From Pleurodeles waltl (lineage: Eukaryota > Chordata > Amphibia > Caudata > Salamandridae): DNA of 64,000 bases. A model generated the notes under the pieces. It searched no databases and was not told the DNA's origin. It saw nothing but the letters and a program-made list of their open reading frames with translations. The translations under genes were made by a program, and so were the position numbers. Numbering within the stretch: the first letter of the stretch is position 1; the number at the start of each line of letters is the position of its first letter. Below are positions 1-10,729 of this stretch, in pieces. Where the stretch lies: assembly GCF_031143425.1 (NCBI RefSeq), contig NC_090437.1:1175742863-1175806862 (forward strand), read 5' to 3'.

Positions 1-293
1 ACTTTAGTGGTTGGCACAATGAGTGCTACAGCCCACTAGTAGTATGTAAGTTACAGACTCTGGGCACATGTAGTACTGTTTACTAGGGACTTATAAGTAA
101 ATTAAATTGACCATTTAGGTGTATGCCAATTTTACCATGCTTAAGGGAGAGGATACAAGCACTTTACGACTGGTTCAAAAAAAGATGTAAAGTGCACAGA
201 GGCGTAATTCGAACAAAAATGAGTTGAGCAAAAATAGAGTTGTTAAGGCAAATATCTTTGGGGACTACCACAGCAAAAGGAGCAGGTCTAACA
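1..293 (-). mobile_element. Solo-LTR family copy C, cut off by the window edge
   Basis: This segment aligns by eye with the last 290 or so bases of the element at 48,592-51,187. Shared landmarks in the same order are the words CCCACTAGTAGTAT, GGGACTTATA, GCCAAT and CACTTTA. The reverse complement of the same block forms the start of the 44,236-47,151 copy. The proposed terminus is the TCTAACA ending at 293, matching the TG...CA ends of the other two copies. In those copies the TATA box defines the transcribed strand, which makes this copy minus-strand, with its U3 end at 293. The other end, and hence any target duplication, is outside the window. Confidence 0.6.
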
Positions 294-299
294 CGTTCA

Positions 300-1460
300 T
301 CCTTTTTTTTTCAGGTGTTCCACTGAGGATTTGTTAAGAACATCTTGTAAGAAATTAGAACATTATTTTTGATGGGTGACTACTCACCACAAGGAACATT
401 CACAACCCTTGTAAGAATGAACCCTCAATCACTAAATTAATCTAAGCTCAACCCCACAGGTAGATATGACACAGAGCAGACAGACTTACGCTTAGGACAT
501 TGTGTAAAGTATTTATGCAGTACCAAAACAGTAATAAAGTTAAAATGCAACACAATAAAAATCTCAAAGCAAATTAGAAAAATAGAGAAATGATTAATGA
601 ACAAAATTGCACCAAAATGACAAACAACATCAATGAGTCGAACCAGAGAAATGAATTGTTAAAGTTTTAAGTAGGAATAGATTCAAGAGGCATAACGTGC
701 CAATGATAGTCAATAGTTGAAGGACCAGGACCTAAGTGCAATTTGACGCTGGCACTGATGGAGCACAGGTCAAATATACCAATCAGGTGTGTCCAGATCA
801 ATGATATTAGTTCTTTATGTCCCAATTCCCCACATATAGAAATGTGTAAAGCCCCATAGGACATCAGGAAAGGTCTTTAGAGACTCATAGGATGTTGGGT
901 CGAGGCCAAACAGCAGGGTTCACTTCAGGTCCAGTTGCCACTTGTCAGCTTGGCAGTTGCAGGAAAAGTAATATTGTAGCTTATTGAATCCTTATTGCTT
1001 TAATAGGAGGTCAGACTTATGACCCTTGGAGTCCAATGCTTTACTCTGGATGCAAAAAAGTGTAGGTCCAATTCTCTCAGGGCTCTTCTTAGGTAGCAGA
1101 CAGCAGGTTCAGACCTCTAATGATCTTCCTCAGGTTCATTAGTGTTTTGAAAAGGATCCTTGGAGATGCCACATTTATGCTGAACATGCCGTAACCAATG
1201 AGGTAAAAGTGCTTAGGAAAACCCTACCTATTTTGGGCAGTGAAACCCTATTAGACTTGGGTTCTGAGGGCCAGGTGTATATGGTCTGTACAATGGTAGT
1301 CCTAGTGTCTTTCCATGTCTAACACTGAAATCAAGTTTGGGGCCGTCATTGTACCCACAATAAGCCAAGAGACACTAGTCTAGTAGAACAAAGCAGGGTT
1401 TCCAGCACCCAAACAGTGGATACACAACAACTGTTTTGGCATCCTGTTGAACCCCAAGTG
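300..1460. repeat. Probable old LTR-like dispersed repeat
   Basis: No convincing open reading frame is present. The stretch around 475-545 (GACTTACGCTTAGGACATTG, then TGTAAAG and a tract near AGTAATAAAGT) resembles the inner part of the solo-LTR family near 48,725-48,770 (GCAGTCAGGCTTAACCCAGA, then GGCAATGTGTAAAG). This suggests a second, older LTR of a related family on the minus strand next to copy C. No second copy of the 560-1,450 part exists in the window, and termini and target duplications could not be fixed, so this is a weak call. Confidence 0.3.
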
Positions 1461-4240
1461 TTATATATTAAAAGCCCAGCAGATCTTTCAAGCTGGATAT
1501 TACATTAAATCAAGATTTGATACTGTAATGTCAATAGCAATGCTCACCCCCCCCCTGCATATTCTGTCAAGTTCAAAGGAATCATATCTGCCTGCTCAGG
1601 TCAGCCTATATTTGCTTCTGGGAGGCATTTCATACCCATTCACACCTATTCAAAAGCTAATTACTGGCTGGCAGAAATAAGAAAGCAACTAACTGTTTTC
1701 TTACTGTATCAGAATTATTAAATGTATTATTGTAACCCAGTGTTTTCATATGGAACGACCAACCTTACTACAGTGAAAATAATGAAATAAATTGGGACTT
1801 TTTCACTGTAGGGACATGTTTAACATTAAATTCAGATAGGTTCTACATTTAAATACCATGCATCCTGCCTGATGGACAATTTGGCCTACGTAGGGGTGAA
1901 TGATAAATATTTGAAAGGAAGGTTTTGATCAGTCAAAAGGGGTTATTTTGACAGAAAAGCTACAAATAGTAGGCCTGCTGGCACTGTTGCACTATCACTA
2001 TAGTGGGCGCCACAATGGGTTTTGCAGTCCTCTCATGACAGGCGCTGGGTAAACTACGAACCATGTACTAGCAATTTAAATGTGAGCTAAACATTCTAAT
2101 TTTCTGTATACTAATTCCATCATGTTGAAAGGGGTGCATAGGCACTTTCCCCTAGTTGGTAGGAGTAAAATGCACAGAGTTTTACATCCAGCAAAACAGG
2201 TAAGGGAAAAATCTGGGGGTACACCCGCAGAAGATGGCCATTTCCTAAAAGTATAATCTATTCCAGTCAAGGATTTATGTACTAGATGGAAAAATATTTT
2301 TTTTAAGGTCAGGATTAACAGTTCTTCATGCATCAGCCCTCTCTGCAAAACAACGCTTTGAAGGACTGGTGCTTCTTATTTGAAACATAGCTAACATTTG
2401 CATTCTTCCTATAATGTAAAGGATCCATAAGCTTGGTTACAGTCACCACCTAGAAGAAAATTGTCATCCGGATATTACATGTTGCTGTATCTATGTGGTT
2501 GGGTCTATGGACATTTGCGGTTAGATATATGGATATTCTATCAGCAAAAGTGCATAGCATCAATTTTAATGTGGGCCAGAACTCACCTCTTTACCATATC
2601 AAACTCATGAGAAATGTGAAACACCCTAACATTTTAAATAAAATAGCAACTCCATTCATACTGTTTAGTATGGAAAAGAGAGATACCTCACCAATCTATT
2701 GTTTTTTGAGTTTGCTAATATCTTCAAAAGGAAAATAGGTTTCTGGTAGCAAACAATTCGACCCTATAGTCTAGCCAGCTGAGCCAATTCAAGTTGTCCT
2801 TTGATATTCTATGAAAGAAAATTAGGCATGAAACAAAGAAAAATGCATTTAATGTAAAGCATCTTCTCAAATATTGTAAAACTAAGTACTGTTTAGAAAA
2901 AAAAGTAAAGGAAGATGAGAAAAAGAATGAAAGAATAAAAAATGAGATGGGAAATCTGCCCTGAGAAATCATTTTCAGTTGTATAAGGTCAACAAAGAGA
3001 ACCAAATCCCTAGTCAAAAAAGGATAAAGAATTAAAAAGAGGTAATCCCAAAAAGGGAAGACTGTGGTGTAATGCTTAGCTAGAAGATGGGCAAGAATGC
3101 ACTCCAAAGAACCTGAAACAGAAAAGTAGCAAACTATATGCAATGTAAATTTGTAAAATGGAACAAGAAAGGTGTCAATTTGTGGTGAAGGTTGTAGTTA
3201 AGTTTCCAATTAGCCGTTCAGATTCGGTTTAGTGCCGAGCCAGTGTGATTGTCATGGATGCATGGTCAGAGAGGGCTTTATGACCTACAGTGTAGTCTGT
3301 AGCTTGTGACATTAAGCACCTTTCCCAATTGTATTTATCTAGTATCATGTAAGGTCAAGGTAAATGGGACTACTATGTGAAGTAAATGGGACTACTATGT
3401 GATCTTGTCCCTTGCTCTTTTATGTGGGCCTGAACTGCAATATTGCATCGGAAACCCTTGGACTTTAAACTTGTCGAAGTAGGTGTTGGAATGGGATGGA
3501 AAAGTCCTCTGCTTGTTTGAACACATGTGCCCCTGCCATAAGTGCTCAGCTGTACTTTTGTCTGTATCCCTCCTGCTGATGTTTTTGTCATACACCAACA
3601 TGGGTCATTCCTGTCTCATGGATTGCGGTTATTTTGGATCAAGAGGGGCACCAAAGCACTCCCCTAATAGTAGTTTAAGGCTACCACCTTCACCAGGAGT
3701 TAAGCAGCACAAGCTCTGTGGTGGCAGCATACTGTGTAATGATCAGTAGTAATGAACAGGATCTTTTACCACTAGTGGTATCACTCACTCCAGTGATACC
3801 ACTTTATCAATAGAGTGAGGTGTATAGGCTCACTTGGCTTTTAAAGTTCTGCTGATGTGTGCTTAACTCAGCCCATGGCCTACATTGGGTAGATGTGAAG
3901 TGCTGCACAGTGACTCTGCGCTGGTTGTATGTTTGCCTAGGAAGGGTACAGTACAAGGAGAGACTAGGCTGTGCAGTATGTGTGCGGTTAGTTCATGTAC
4001 TAGGTGTGTTTATGTCTGTAAGGAATAGATGACACAAGAGATGTAGTATTGTGCAGTGCATGTGCAATGAGAGGATGTGCTGGGTGTATGTGTTCTTGTG
4101 TGAAGTACAATACGTAAAGGGTGAAGTGTTGTGCAGCGTGCACATGGTAATTGTGTGTGCTGGCAGCATGCATGTTTGTAAAAAGAACACCCTGGTTAAA
4201 TACAGAAAAGCTTCAGTGCTGAACAGTGTGTGTAGACTGA
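1461..4240. other. Unassigned intergenic DNA
   Basis: AT-rich sequence with only short, low-complexity open frames; the longest, at 2,724-3,143 on the minus strand, is Phe/Leu/Ser-rich and matches nothing I recognise. A small direct repeat of AAATGGGACTACTATGTGA occurs twice in tandem at about 3,362-3,402. No transposon termini or coding motifs were seen. Confidence 0.5.
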
Positions 4241-4533
4241 GGTGGTCATTATGAATTTGGTGGTCAAAGGACCGCCATGCTGGTGGCAGCGGTTGTACCA
4301 CCAACGGCCGGGCTTGTGAAGAATGCCAAATTATGAGCATGGCAGTCTTTCCAACAGAACATAGCCAAGCAACCGCCAGTATTGCCAGTGGGGGCCATGT
4401 TTCTGCGGGACATATTACAAGGCTGAACACAGCCAAGGTTTCTGCCGTGGATGCACCACCACGAAAATCCTGGCAGAAACCAATTCTATAAAAGGAGACA
4501 CTCACCTCCATGAACACATACTTGACGCAGCTG

Positions 4534-4618
4534 CTATGGAACCTGAACTGGAAGCCCTCCCACTGCTCCTGCTTGTACAACGACTCTGTAACCAGCCATA
4601 GTGATGAAGACAACAACC
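4534..4618 (+). pseudogene. Harbinger transposase first exon, decayed copy
   Basis: ATG at 4,534 opens a short frame beginning MEPELEALPLLLL and ending in a stop near 4,597. The homologous position in the younger Harbinger element starts MEPELQILSALVFLL (57,722). After the stop, the nucleotide similarity continues through GAAGACAAC to a canonical GTGAGT donor at 4,619, the same place where the younger copy has GCGAGT. I infer that both are the first coding exon of the transposase. This copy is broken by in-frame stops and has no partner exon in the window. Confidence 0.45.
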
Positions 4619-4639
4619 GTGAGTACACACACCTACTTC

Positions 4640-5330
4640 ACACTGGAGGGTAAACCCAAACTACACATGCACACACAAAATACACATCTGGGACGGCAGG
4701 TGATGGTGACACACACATGTAACCACACACCCTTATACACATACACACACACTGACATACACACACACATACCCATACTACACACATGCACACCCTTACT
4801 ATACACACCACGGCCAAAGCACATGTGCCAAACACCAACCAGCACACACAGCACCGCCACTGTCTCACACAACCATACACAACAGCACCATATGCACAAT
4901 GACAACACCACTACACAACTACACATATGCTACGCCAAGCAATGTCATTGCACACCTCCACATGACTACACCTACTGACATCAACACATAACAACACCAG
5001 ACAACCAAGTAACACATTTACAATGGCATACAACAAAGCAGACATCACAACACGCTAACACCGCACACAACACATATGACATAGCCATCATCACACACAC
5101 AAATACACACAAAACAACCACACAAGGGTACACAACACGACCAGTACATATCTCTACACAAACAAGACACAATTCAGCAACATACCTGCATGTTACTACA
5201 CAATCATATCTTACACACATTACACAGCAATGACAGTGGGACAAATGGCACACCCACATATGCAGCCCAGACACAACAGATGACACATCCAACACACACA
5301 CATCACACATGCACAAACCAAAGGCCACAA
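4640..5330. repeat. CA-rich low-complexity tract
   Basis: Dominated by CACA and ACAC words with short interruptions, lying in what would be the first intron of the old Harbinger element. The younger element has a shorter CA/CCA-rich tract at the same relative position (about 57,858-57,920). The overlapping His/Thr-rich and Cys/Val-rich frames are products of the repeat, not genes. Confidence 0.7.
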
Positions 5331-5439
5331 ACACCAAGATGCCATGTAGAAAGAAAGGTAGGACAAGTATGTAAACATTGAATTGAACAACATGTTGGTC
5401 CAGATGCATGACTGCAAAATGACCTGCACATAGTAGGGG

Positions 5440-7590
5440 CATCAAGGGGCAAGCAGGCACCTCAGGGATTGGGGGGATTGAAGGGGTTTGGGCTTCGGTT
5501 TGGGAGGGGTGGATCCTTGGGCCTGGGTTTGGGAGGGGTGTCCTTGGGCTTGGGCTTGGGTTTGGGAGGGGAGTGTTTGGGCCTCAGCTTGGGAGGGTTA
5601 GACTTCTTGGCAGGGGAGGGACATGGGCACTAACAGTGGGGACAGGGGAGGACTTGGAGGTAGAAGGGCTAGACTTGGGGAAGGAGGAGGTATCATGGGG
5701 TGGTAAAGGAGTAGGGAACAAGGAAAACTCCATGAGGAAACTGTTTTTGACACACAGGGGTGTCCATGGCAAAAGGGTTTGGGAGTGGAGGGAGTGGTTG
5801 CAAGATCTGTCGGTTTGGATGTTTTAGGTGCAAGTATGTGCGTGGAATGCTTGTGGTTGCTGGGTGTCTGTTGGGTGGGTGAGTGCAGGTGTTTAGGGGC
5901 CAGATGTAGGAAACGATTTGCGACTCGCAAACGGCAAAAATTGCCGTTTGCGAGTCGCAAATGTGAGTTTCCTATGCAGAAATGCATTTTGCGAGTCGGG
6001 ACCGACTCGCAAAATGCATTTCCGACTCGCAAATAGGAAGGGGTGTTCCCTTCCTATTTGCGACTCGCAGTGGGATGCAATTCCATTTGCGACCGTGTAC
6101 GCGGTCGCAAATGGAGTCGCAGTTACCATCCACTTGAAGTGGATGGTAACCCACTCGCAAATTAGAAGGGGTCCCCATGGGACCCCTTCCACTTTGTGAA
6201 TGGACCCAAAAATATTTTTTCAGGGCAGGGAGTGGTCCAAGGGACCACTCCCTGCCCTGAAAAAATACCGAAACTAAAGGTTTCATTTTTTTTTTAAGTG
6301 CAGCTCATTTTCCTTTAAGGAAAACGGGCTACACTCAAAAAAAAAAAACTGCTTTATTTAAAGCAGTCACGAACACGGAGGTCTGCTGACTACAGAAAGG
6401 CCTCCATGTTTGCGAGTGCCTTGACTCGCTATGGGGCCGCAATTTGCGACCCACCTCATGAATATTCATGAGGTGGGTCATTGCGACCCCATAGCGAGTC
6501 GCAGTCGGTGTCTGAGACACCGTACTGCATAACATTTTGCGAGTTGCAAATAGCGAGTCGCTATGACTCGCTATTTGCAAGTCGCAAAATGTTTCTTTTC
6601 TACATCTGGCCCTAGGTGTGTTGAGGGGGGGAGGAGGTGCAGGGAGATGCCATGCTGGATGGTTGACTATCCGTGGGGGTGGTGTCTGCAGGTATGGTAC
6701 ATGTGCTGCATGTAGGGGTGTTGGTGGTTGTGGTGGGTGTGGATGTGGTGACTGGGTGGATGTCTGCAGGTGTGATATTGTGGTGACTGTAGGTAAGACA
6801 GGTTTTGTGACTGGATCTGCGAATGATGGTGTGGTGGCTGCAGGTGTGTTAGGTGTAGTGCCTGTGAAGGAGGGGGTGATGGGGGAGTCAGTATAGGTAG
6901 TGGATGTTGTTGCGACTGCAGGTGGGTGTTGTTTGTGTGCATGCCGGTGTTGGGTCTTGTAGTGCTTGTGCTTGTCAGTGGTAACCTTGTCTGTTGAGGT
7001 GGATGCATGCCTGTGTGTATGTGTGCTTTGGATGGGTTTGGGGAGAGGGGTTTAGGATTGGAAAGAGGTACGTGGAGGGGAGACGGTAGAAAAAAGGGAC
7101 ACTGGCTGCCATTGGTAAGGAGGCCAGAGCCTGCCAGGATCTCTGGAATCCAGCCAGGGCACTTTGACTTCCTTCCAAGAAAGCATTGCTCTGTTGGACT
7201 TGAGCTGCCAATCCCTGGATGGCATTCACAATGGTGGACTGACCCACAGAGATGGACATCAGGAGATCAATAGTCTCCTCACTGAGTGTAGCAAGACTGA
7301 CTGGGGCAGGGGCAGAGGTGCCTGTGGCTCTGGAGATGCCCACCCTCCTGGGTGAGTGGGCACAGGAAACTGGGTGGGTAGCTACGGGGAGGGTGGACAA
7401 CGATGGGTCCACCACTGCCAGGGAGTGTCCACTGGAGGAGGATTCTGAAGAAGAGGTGGTAGATCATGTCTCCCCTGTGGCACTCCCCTCGCCCTCCATC
7501 CCACTGGGTCCCTTAGCCTCGCTGGTTCCAGCTTCCTGAATACCGTGCTGCTTCCCCACTCGCCTGTGCCCCTTCTCCTTCACCTGATGA
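5440..7590 (-). pseudogene. Harbinger Myb/SANT-type accessory protein, large last exon (decayed)
   Basis: Read on the minus strand from about 7,590, this encodes a Ser/Thr/Pro-rich polypeptide collinear with the accessory exon at 61,039-59,619 of the younger Harbinger element. The best anchor is at about 7,330-7,120: SPRRVGIS, then TSAPAPV, GQSTIVNAIQG, NAFLEG and a LASxxMAA segment, against the same series in the younger copy. The C-terminal part (5,880-5,440) becomes PKPK/QTQAQ-rich through a short imperfect repeat. The exon is interrupted by the hairpin-chain MITE at 5,897-6,612 and by further stops, so it is non-functional. In Harbinger elements such accessory proteins help bring the transposase to the termini; the DNA-binding exon of this copy was not found. 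Confidence 0.6.
5897..6612. mobile_element. Hairpin-chain MITE, 716 bp, TSD TAG
   Basis: Terminal inverted repeats begin GGGCCAGATGTAG on the left and read CTACATCTGGCCC on the right. A 3-bp target duplication TAG flanks both sides (5,894-5,896 and 6,613-6,615), as expected for PIF/Harbinger-type insertion. Internally it is a series of consecutive palindromes rather than unique sequence: a long stem around 5,923-5,962 built from TTTGCGACTCGCAAA, another around 5,985-6,022, one around CCATCCACTTGAAGTGGATGG, one around the CAGGGCAGGGAGTGGTCC block at about 6,220-6,262, and CTCATGAATATTCATGAG near 6,455. No protein is encoded. It lies inside the accessory exon of the old Harbinger element, so it is younger than that element. 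Confidence 0.8.
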
Positions 7591-8424
7591 TGCTGACGCA
7601 CACAAATAGAAAGAGAGGGAGGGGAATACAAGGAGAGGATAGGGCGAAAATGGGTTAATATATACCTCTCATATACACTGGTTAACAAGCACTTCTGTGA
7701 CAATACATATCCTGGCTAGGACATCGCAGGTGCCATTATACATTACCTACATCATGTCACAACATGTCCCTACTACCCATACCTGTATTGCAACCCTCCC
7801 TCCTACATCAATACCTAAGTAGGACAGCACAACTCGAGTCATCCACATGATTAGCAAAGCCATTTCTGCTGTCGTCACAGCATGCCCTTGCTGGACAATC
7901 AATAGTATGCCTGTATACACATCATACCTCTCCATGCCCCTATCAGCCATTGGATGTCCAGCTGACTTGACAAAACACCTCTGGCCACTACTGTAACAAC
8001 ACATGGTCAGACCATGCCCTCCGTAACATATCCATAATGTGGAAGACCACACTGCACCTACTTGTCAAATTACATGCCAGACCAAGCACTCTGTATAGTG
8101 ATGCCAATTTGCAAATCAACAATGATTTGGTCATTACAAGTCAGACACCCAGACAGTTGACATCTGATGTGTAAAATGAGAGTCTGTGGTATAGCCATTA
8201 GAATAGTCTGATCTAATCATACAGCCAGATCAGCAGACACAAAACACATATATATCACAATTAATCATATTGCTAAGTGCATCTAAAAATTCCCATATAG
8301 CACATATGACACATCCATAATCACTGAGTGCAGTGCCACACCAGATGTACTTCAGGAACACACATATTACATCATGGTCCGCTTACAATGCACCCACACA
8401 TGAAGTCCCACCAGACAGACTATA
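7591..8424. other. Internal (intronic) DNA of the old Harbinger element
   Basis: No credible coding sequence. It sits just upstream of the accessory exon on the minus strand and should hold the decayed introns and small 5-prime exons of that gene, but I could not identify the Myb/SANT exon found at 61,691-61,422 in the younger copy. Confidence 0.4.
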
Positions 8425-9480
8425 GTGAATCCTACTTCGTTTTTAATGGGATAACAGGAGTTAGATTAGCCTTTGGCTTGCAGACTCGTGCCCCCGTCAC
8501 CTAGTGACTTTTAACCTACTTAGCTTGCTCTGTCTTAGCCCATTTAATTATTTATTTCTTCTAAGATGGCTGCCTTGTTTATAGTTAGGCCACTTGTTAT
8601 GAGTTACATTATCAGTGTCACCACGCTAAGGCGTCAAGATCAAGCAACAAAGACAAACAAACAGTAGGTGTTCACACTTAGGGATTTTCCCTCTCTATAC
8701 TTTTGAGGGATTGTTCATATTAATTGCCGTCCCAAGCATGTCTGTTATCTATTGTTTGGGAACACACCTACGTCAGGGGTCGTTGTAGATCTGTATAAAT
8801 ATATCGCACTTTAGACAGATAATCAGAGGGATTCCGACCAGAGGGCATCACCACCATCGCTGATATCGATGCTAGACGTCGTCTTGATGCTGACCCAGTC
8901 TTCGTGTCCCCGCGGAGTCTGAGAAAGAGCCCTTATTCCAAGGTAACAAGGGATGAGGGCTCCTCTCATGGAAATGGCATTGGCAGATTAGGTTTAGCAA
9001 ACCCAGCTCTCCTTTAGGTAGGAGGTTAGGCCTTTCACATTAGGGTATTAGGGCATATTACATCTCATATGTCTTTTCTATGCATTGCAAGATGGTGGGG
9101 GTCTTTATATAATGACTCTTGTCTTCACAATTCTGTTTCTTGCATTATTCATTATCCTAATCATTGCAGCCCATGCAACGTATCGCAAATTGCACTTATG
9201 CTAAATAAAAACGATTGAAACTTTACTGCATATTTGTCATTGCCTGTGTTTGTATGAGACATGATATATCTGTGAGAAAGGGGTAATCTCCGTTTAACCA
9301 CAACACTCCCTGAGATGTCTTACTCTCGAGTTCATGCGTAAAGGCTACCACAAATCACCTTTTACTATTGTGCTTCTGGTGAGGTGCTGCTAGTGAGCCG
9401 GTAAGGTTGGGACAACAGTTGCGATTTGTTGTAGGAAAGGCATAGTCGCCTACGGCCAAAAGTACTGTCATCCTTTAACC
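8425..9480 (+). mobile_element. Probable solo LTR of an endogenous LTR element
   Basis: LTR-like organisation on the plus strand: a TATA box (GTATAAATATAT, about 8,795), a plausible transcript start just downstream, and a polyadenylation signal AATAAA at about 9,205 followed by a GT-rich stretch. No coding sequence is present. It interrupts the internal DNA of the old Harbinger element. Exact ends and a target duplication could not be fixed. TGAATCC at 8,426 is a candidate start, and candidate ends lie near 9,306 or 9,412-9,480. The LTR interpretation therefore rests on the promoter and poly(A) arrangement. Confidence 0.4.
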
Positions 9481-9889
9481 AGCAATCTTGCCCAGAGCAA
9501 GAGTCCAAACCATGACAGGACTGATGACTCCACCTTCAGATACCATTCCAGAAATGACAATACTTATCGCAGAGGTCAGACAACACACATCTTAGACGGT
9601 AAATGTCAGGATGCATTAGGCACAAATGGACCAATACTACTGCCTGTATACCACGTACACATCCCACTACTACGTGAGCCAGCCAGGGGAGTCTAAATGC
9701 AATATTTGAATCACATCTACATGCCAGCCTTTCCTAATCTGCCACTTCAGCTTGGCCAAGGCAAGCAGAAAAGTCCCATTCCATCAGATGTGCCCCCAAC
9801 TTACCATTAGGACACGATTTACACAGTAACTCTGCAATGTAGCACATCAATTGCTAGGCCATTGTCATCCATCCCATAAGCATACCAGG
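9481..9889. other. Residual Harbinger-type internal DNA, non-coding
   Basis: Composition resembles 7,700-8,400 (CA/ATC-rich, many ACATC words) and no coding motif is visible. It is probably the continuation of the old Harbinger element after the LTR-like insertion. Confidence 0.3.
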
Positions 9890-10290
9890 GTGTCGCTAGG
9901 GGCCTGTAAATATGCCCCTCAGTTTACTAATTTCATTGTATTAGGTGATTTCAGTTTACACATGGATTTATGTGCAAAGCCAAATTGTTCCTCAATACTC
10001 TTGCAAACCTTGGACTTTTTGAAGATATTGTAGCACCTTTTCATTGCAAAAGTCACACGTTGGATCTCATATTTTCTCCTACCAACTCGACCTTGGTTCA
10101 TAGCATTACCCCTCTCGTTTGGTGGGATAACTCTGTCATTTTTATTTCTCGTCAGTCATCGCTTCATATTCCTCAGGCATGTGCGTTGGTCTCTAAACTA
10201 TTAAGCAGATGGGCGTCTAGCTTTTCAACCAGTTTGGTAGCTGAATCACTTAAAAATTCAAAAAGATCCCCACATCATGACGGCTGATCA
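9890..10290 (+). pseudogene. CR1/L2-like LINE endonuclease-domain fragment
   Basis: Conceptual translation, with one frame change near 9,975, shows a VLGDFSLHMD segment (9,938-9,967). It is followed by a LANLGLFEDI...CKSHTLDLIF segment (about 10,000-10,075) and LVWWDNSVIFI (about 10,115-10,145). This matches the C-terminal half of the apurinic-like endonuclease of CR1/L2 LINEs, where LGDFN, HTLDLIF and WSDHxxI motifs follow one another. Some key positions are altered (WWDN for the usual SDH) and the reverse transcriptase does not follow, so it is a truncated, dead fragment. It is a different copy from the LINE at 10,730-13,430. Confidence 0.6.
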
Positions 10291-10440
10291 TGAGTATAGT
10301 GTTACAGTCTTCAATGATTAGATGAGCAAGGTGCTTGACTCTTCCATATCCCTTACACCTTCATATTGCAAGTGTCTTTACCACTCCACCTTTTGCTTTT
10401 CTTCTTCTCTGAGTGAAGCAGAAACACCCTGCAAACAATT

Positions 10441-10720
10441 GGGCCAAGATTTATACATTTTTTAATGCGAAACTGCACTAATGCAGTTTTGTGTGAAAAA
10501 GTTCCAAGCACCATTCCAAGACGCCGGCCGGGAGTCATATTTATGGAATGACGGTAGCCAGAGGTAAGGCCCTACTAGTGTCATAAAAAAGGACGCTAGT
10601 TGGGTGGGGGAGGCATAGGGTGAACAGGAGGTTGTGCGTCAAAGGATGACACTAGTCTGGTTAGAGGAATAAAAATGCCTCTAAATGGACTAGTGACATT
10701 TTTTATTGATGTACAACCCC
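10441..10720. mobile_element. Hairpin-chain MITE remnant with GGGCCAAGAT terminus
   Basis: Begins GGGCCAAGATTTATA, similar in its first bases to the GGGCCAGAT terminus of the 5,897-6,612 MITE. A run of hairpins follows: GCGAAACTGCACTAATGCAG TTTTGTG (10,468-10,494), an ACCATTCC...GGAATGACGGT stem (10,511-10,555), and a long imperfect stem whose arms are about 10,630-10,667 and 10,676-10,717, around a central AATAAAAATG. The right terminus was not found, so it is treated as a truncated element. No protein is encoded. Confidence 0.45.
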
Positions 10721-10729
10721 ATGGACATG

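Larger units (their letters stand above)
4241..9890. mobile_element. Old decayed PIF/Harbinger element
   Basis: The left terminus GGTGGTCATTATGAATTTGG is preceded by TGA (4,238-4,240) and resembles the 57,392 Harbinger terminus GGGGGTCATTACAACCCTGG. The same order of parts is then visible: a TATA-like CTATAAAAGG at about 4,488; a short plus-strand ORF starting at 4,534 with a Met-Glu-Pro-Glu-Leu start and a GTGAGT donor at 4,619; a CA-rich tract; and an antisense Ser/Pro/Thr-rich accessory exon (about 7,590-5,440). The right boundary is uncertain because a CR1/L2-like fragment begins near 9,890. No DDE transposase exon remains visible. Two younger elements are nested in it (5,897-6,612 and about 8,425-9,480). 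Confidence 0.6.

Noticed and set aside
3993..4628. 211-residue minus-strand frame
   Set aside because: It spans the left end of the old Harbinger element and unrelated flanking DNA, so it cannot be one conserved gene. No motifs.
4601..5460. His/Thr-rich plus-strand and Cys/Val-rich minus-strand frames
   Set aside because: Products of the CA-rich tract.
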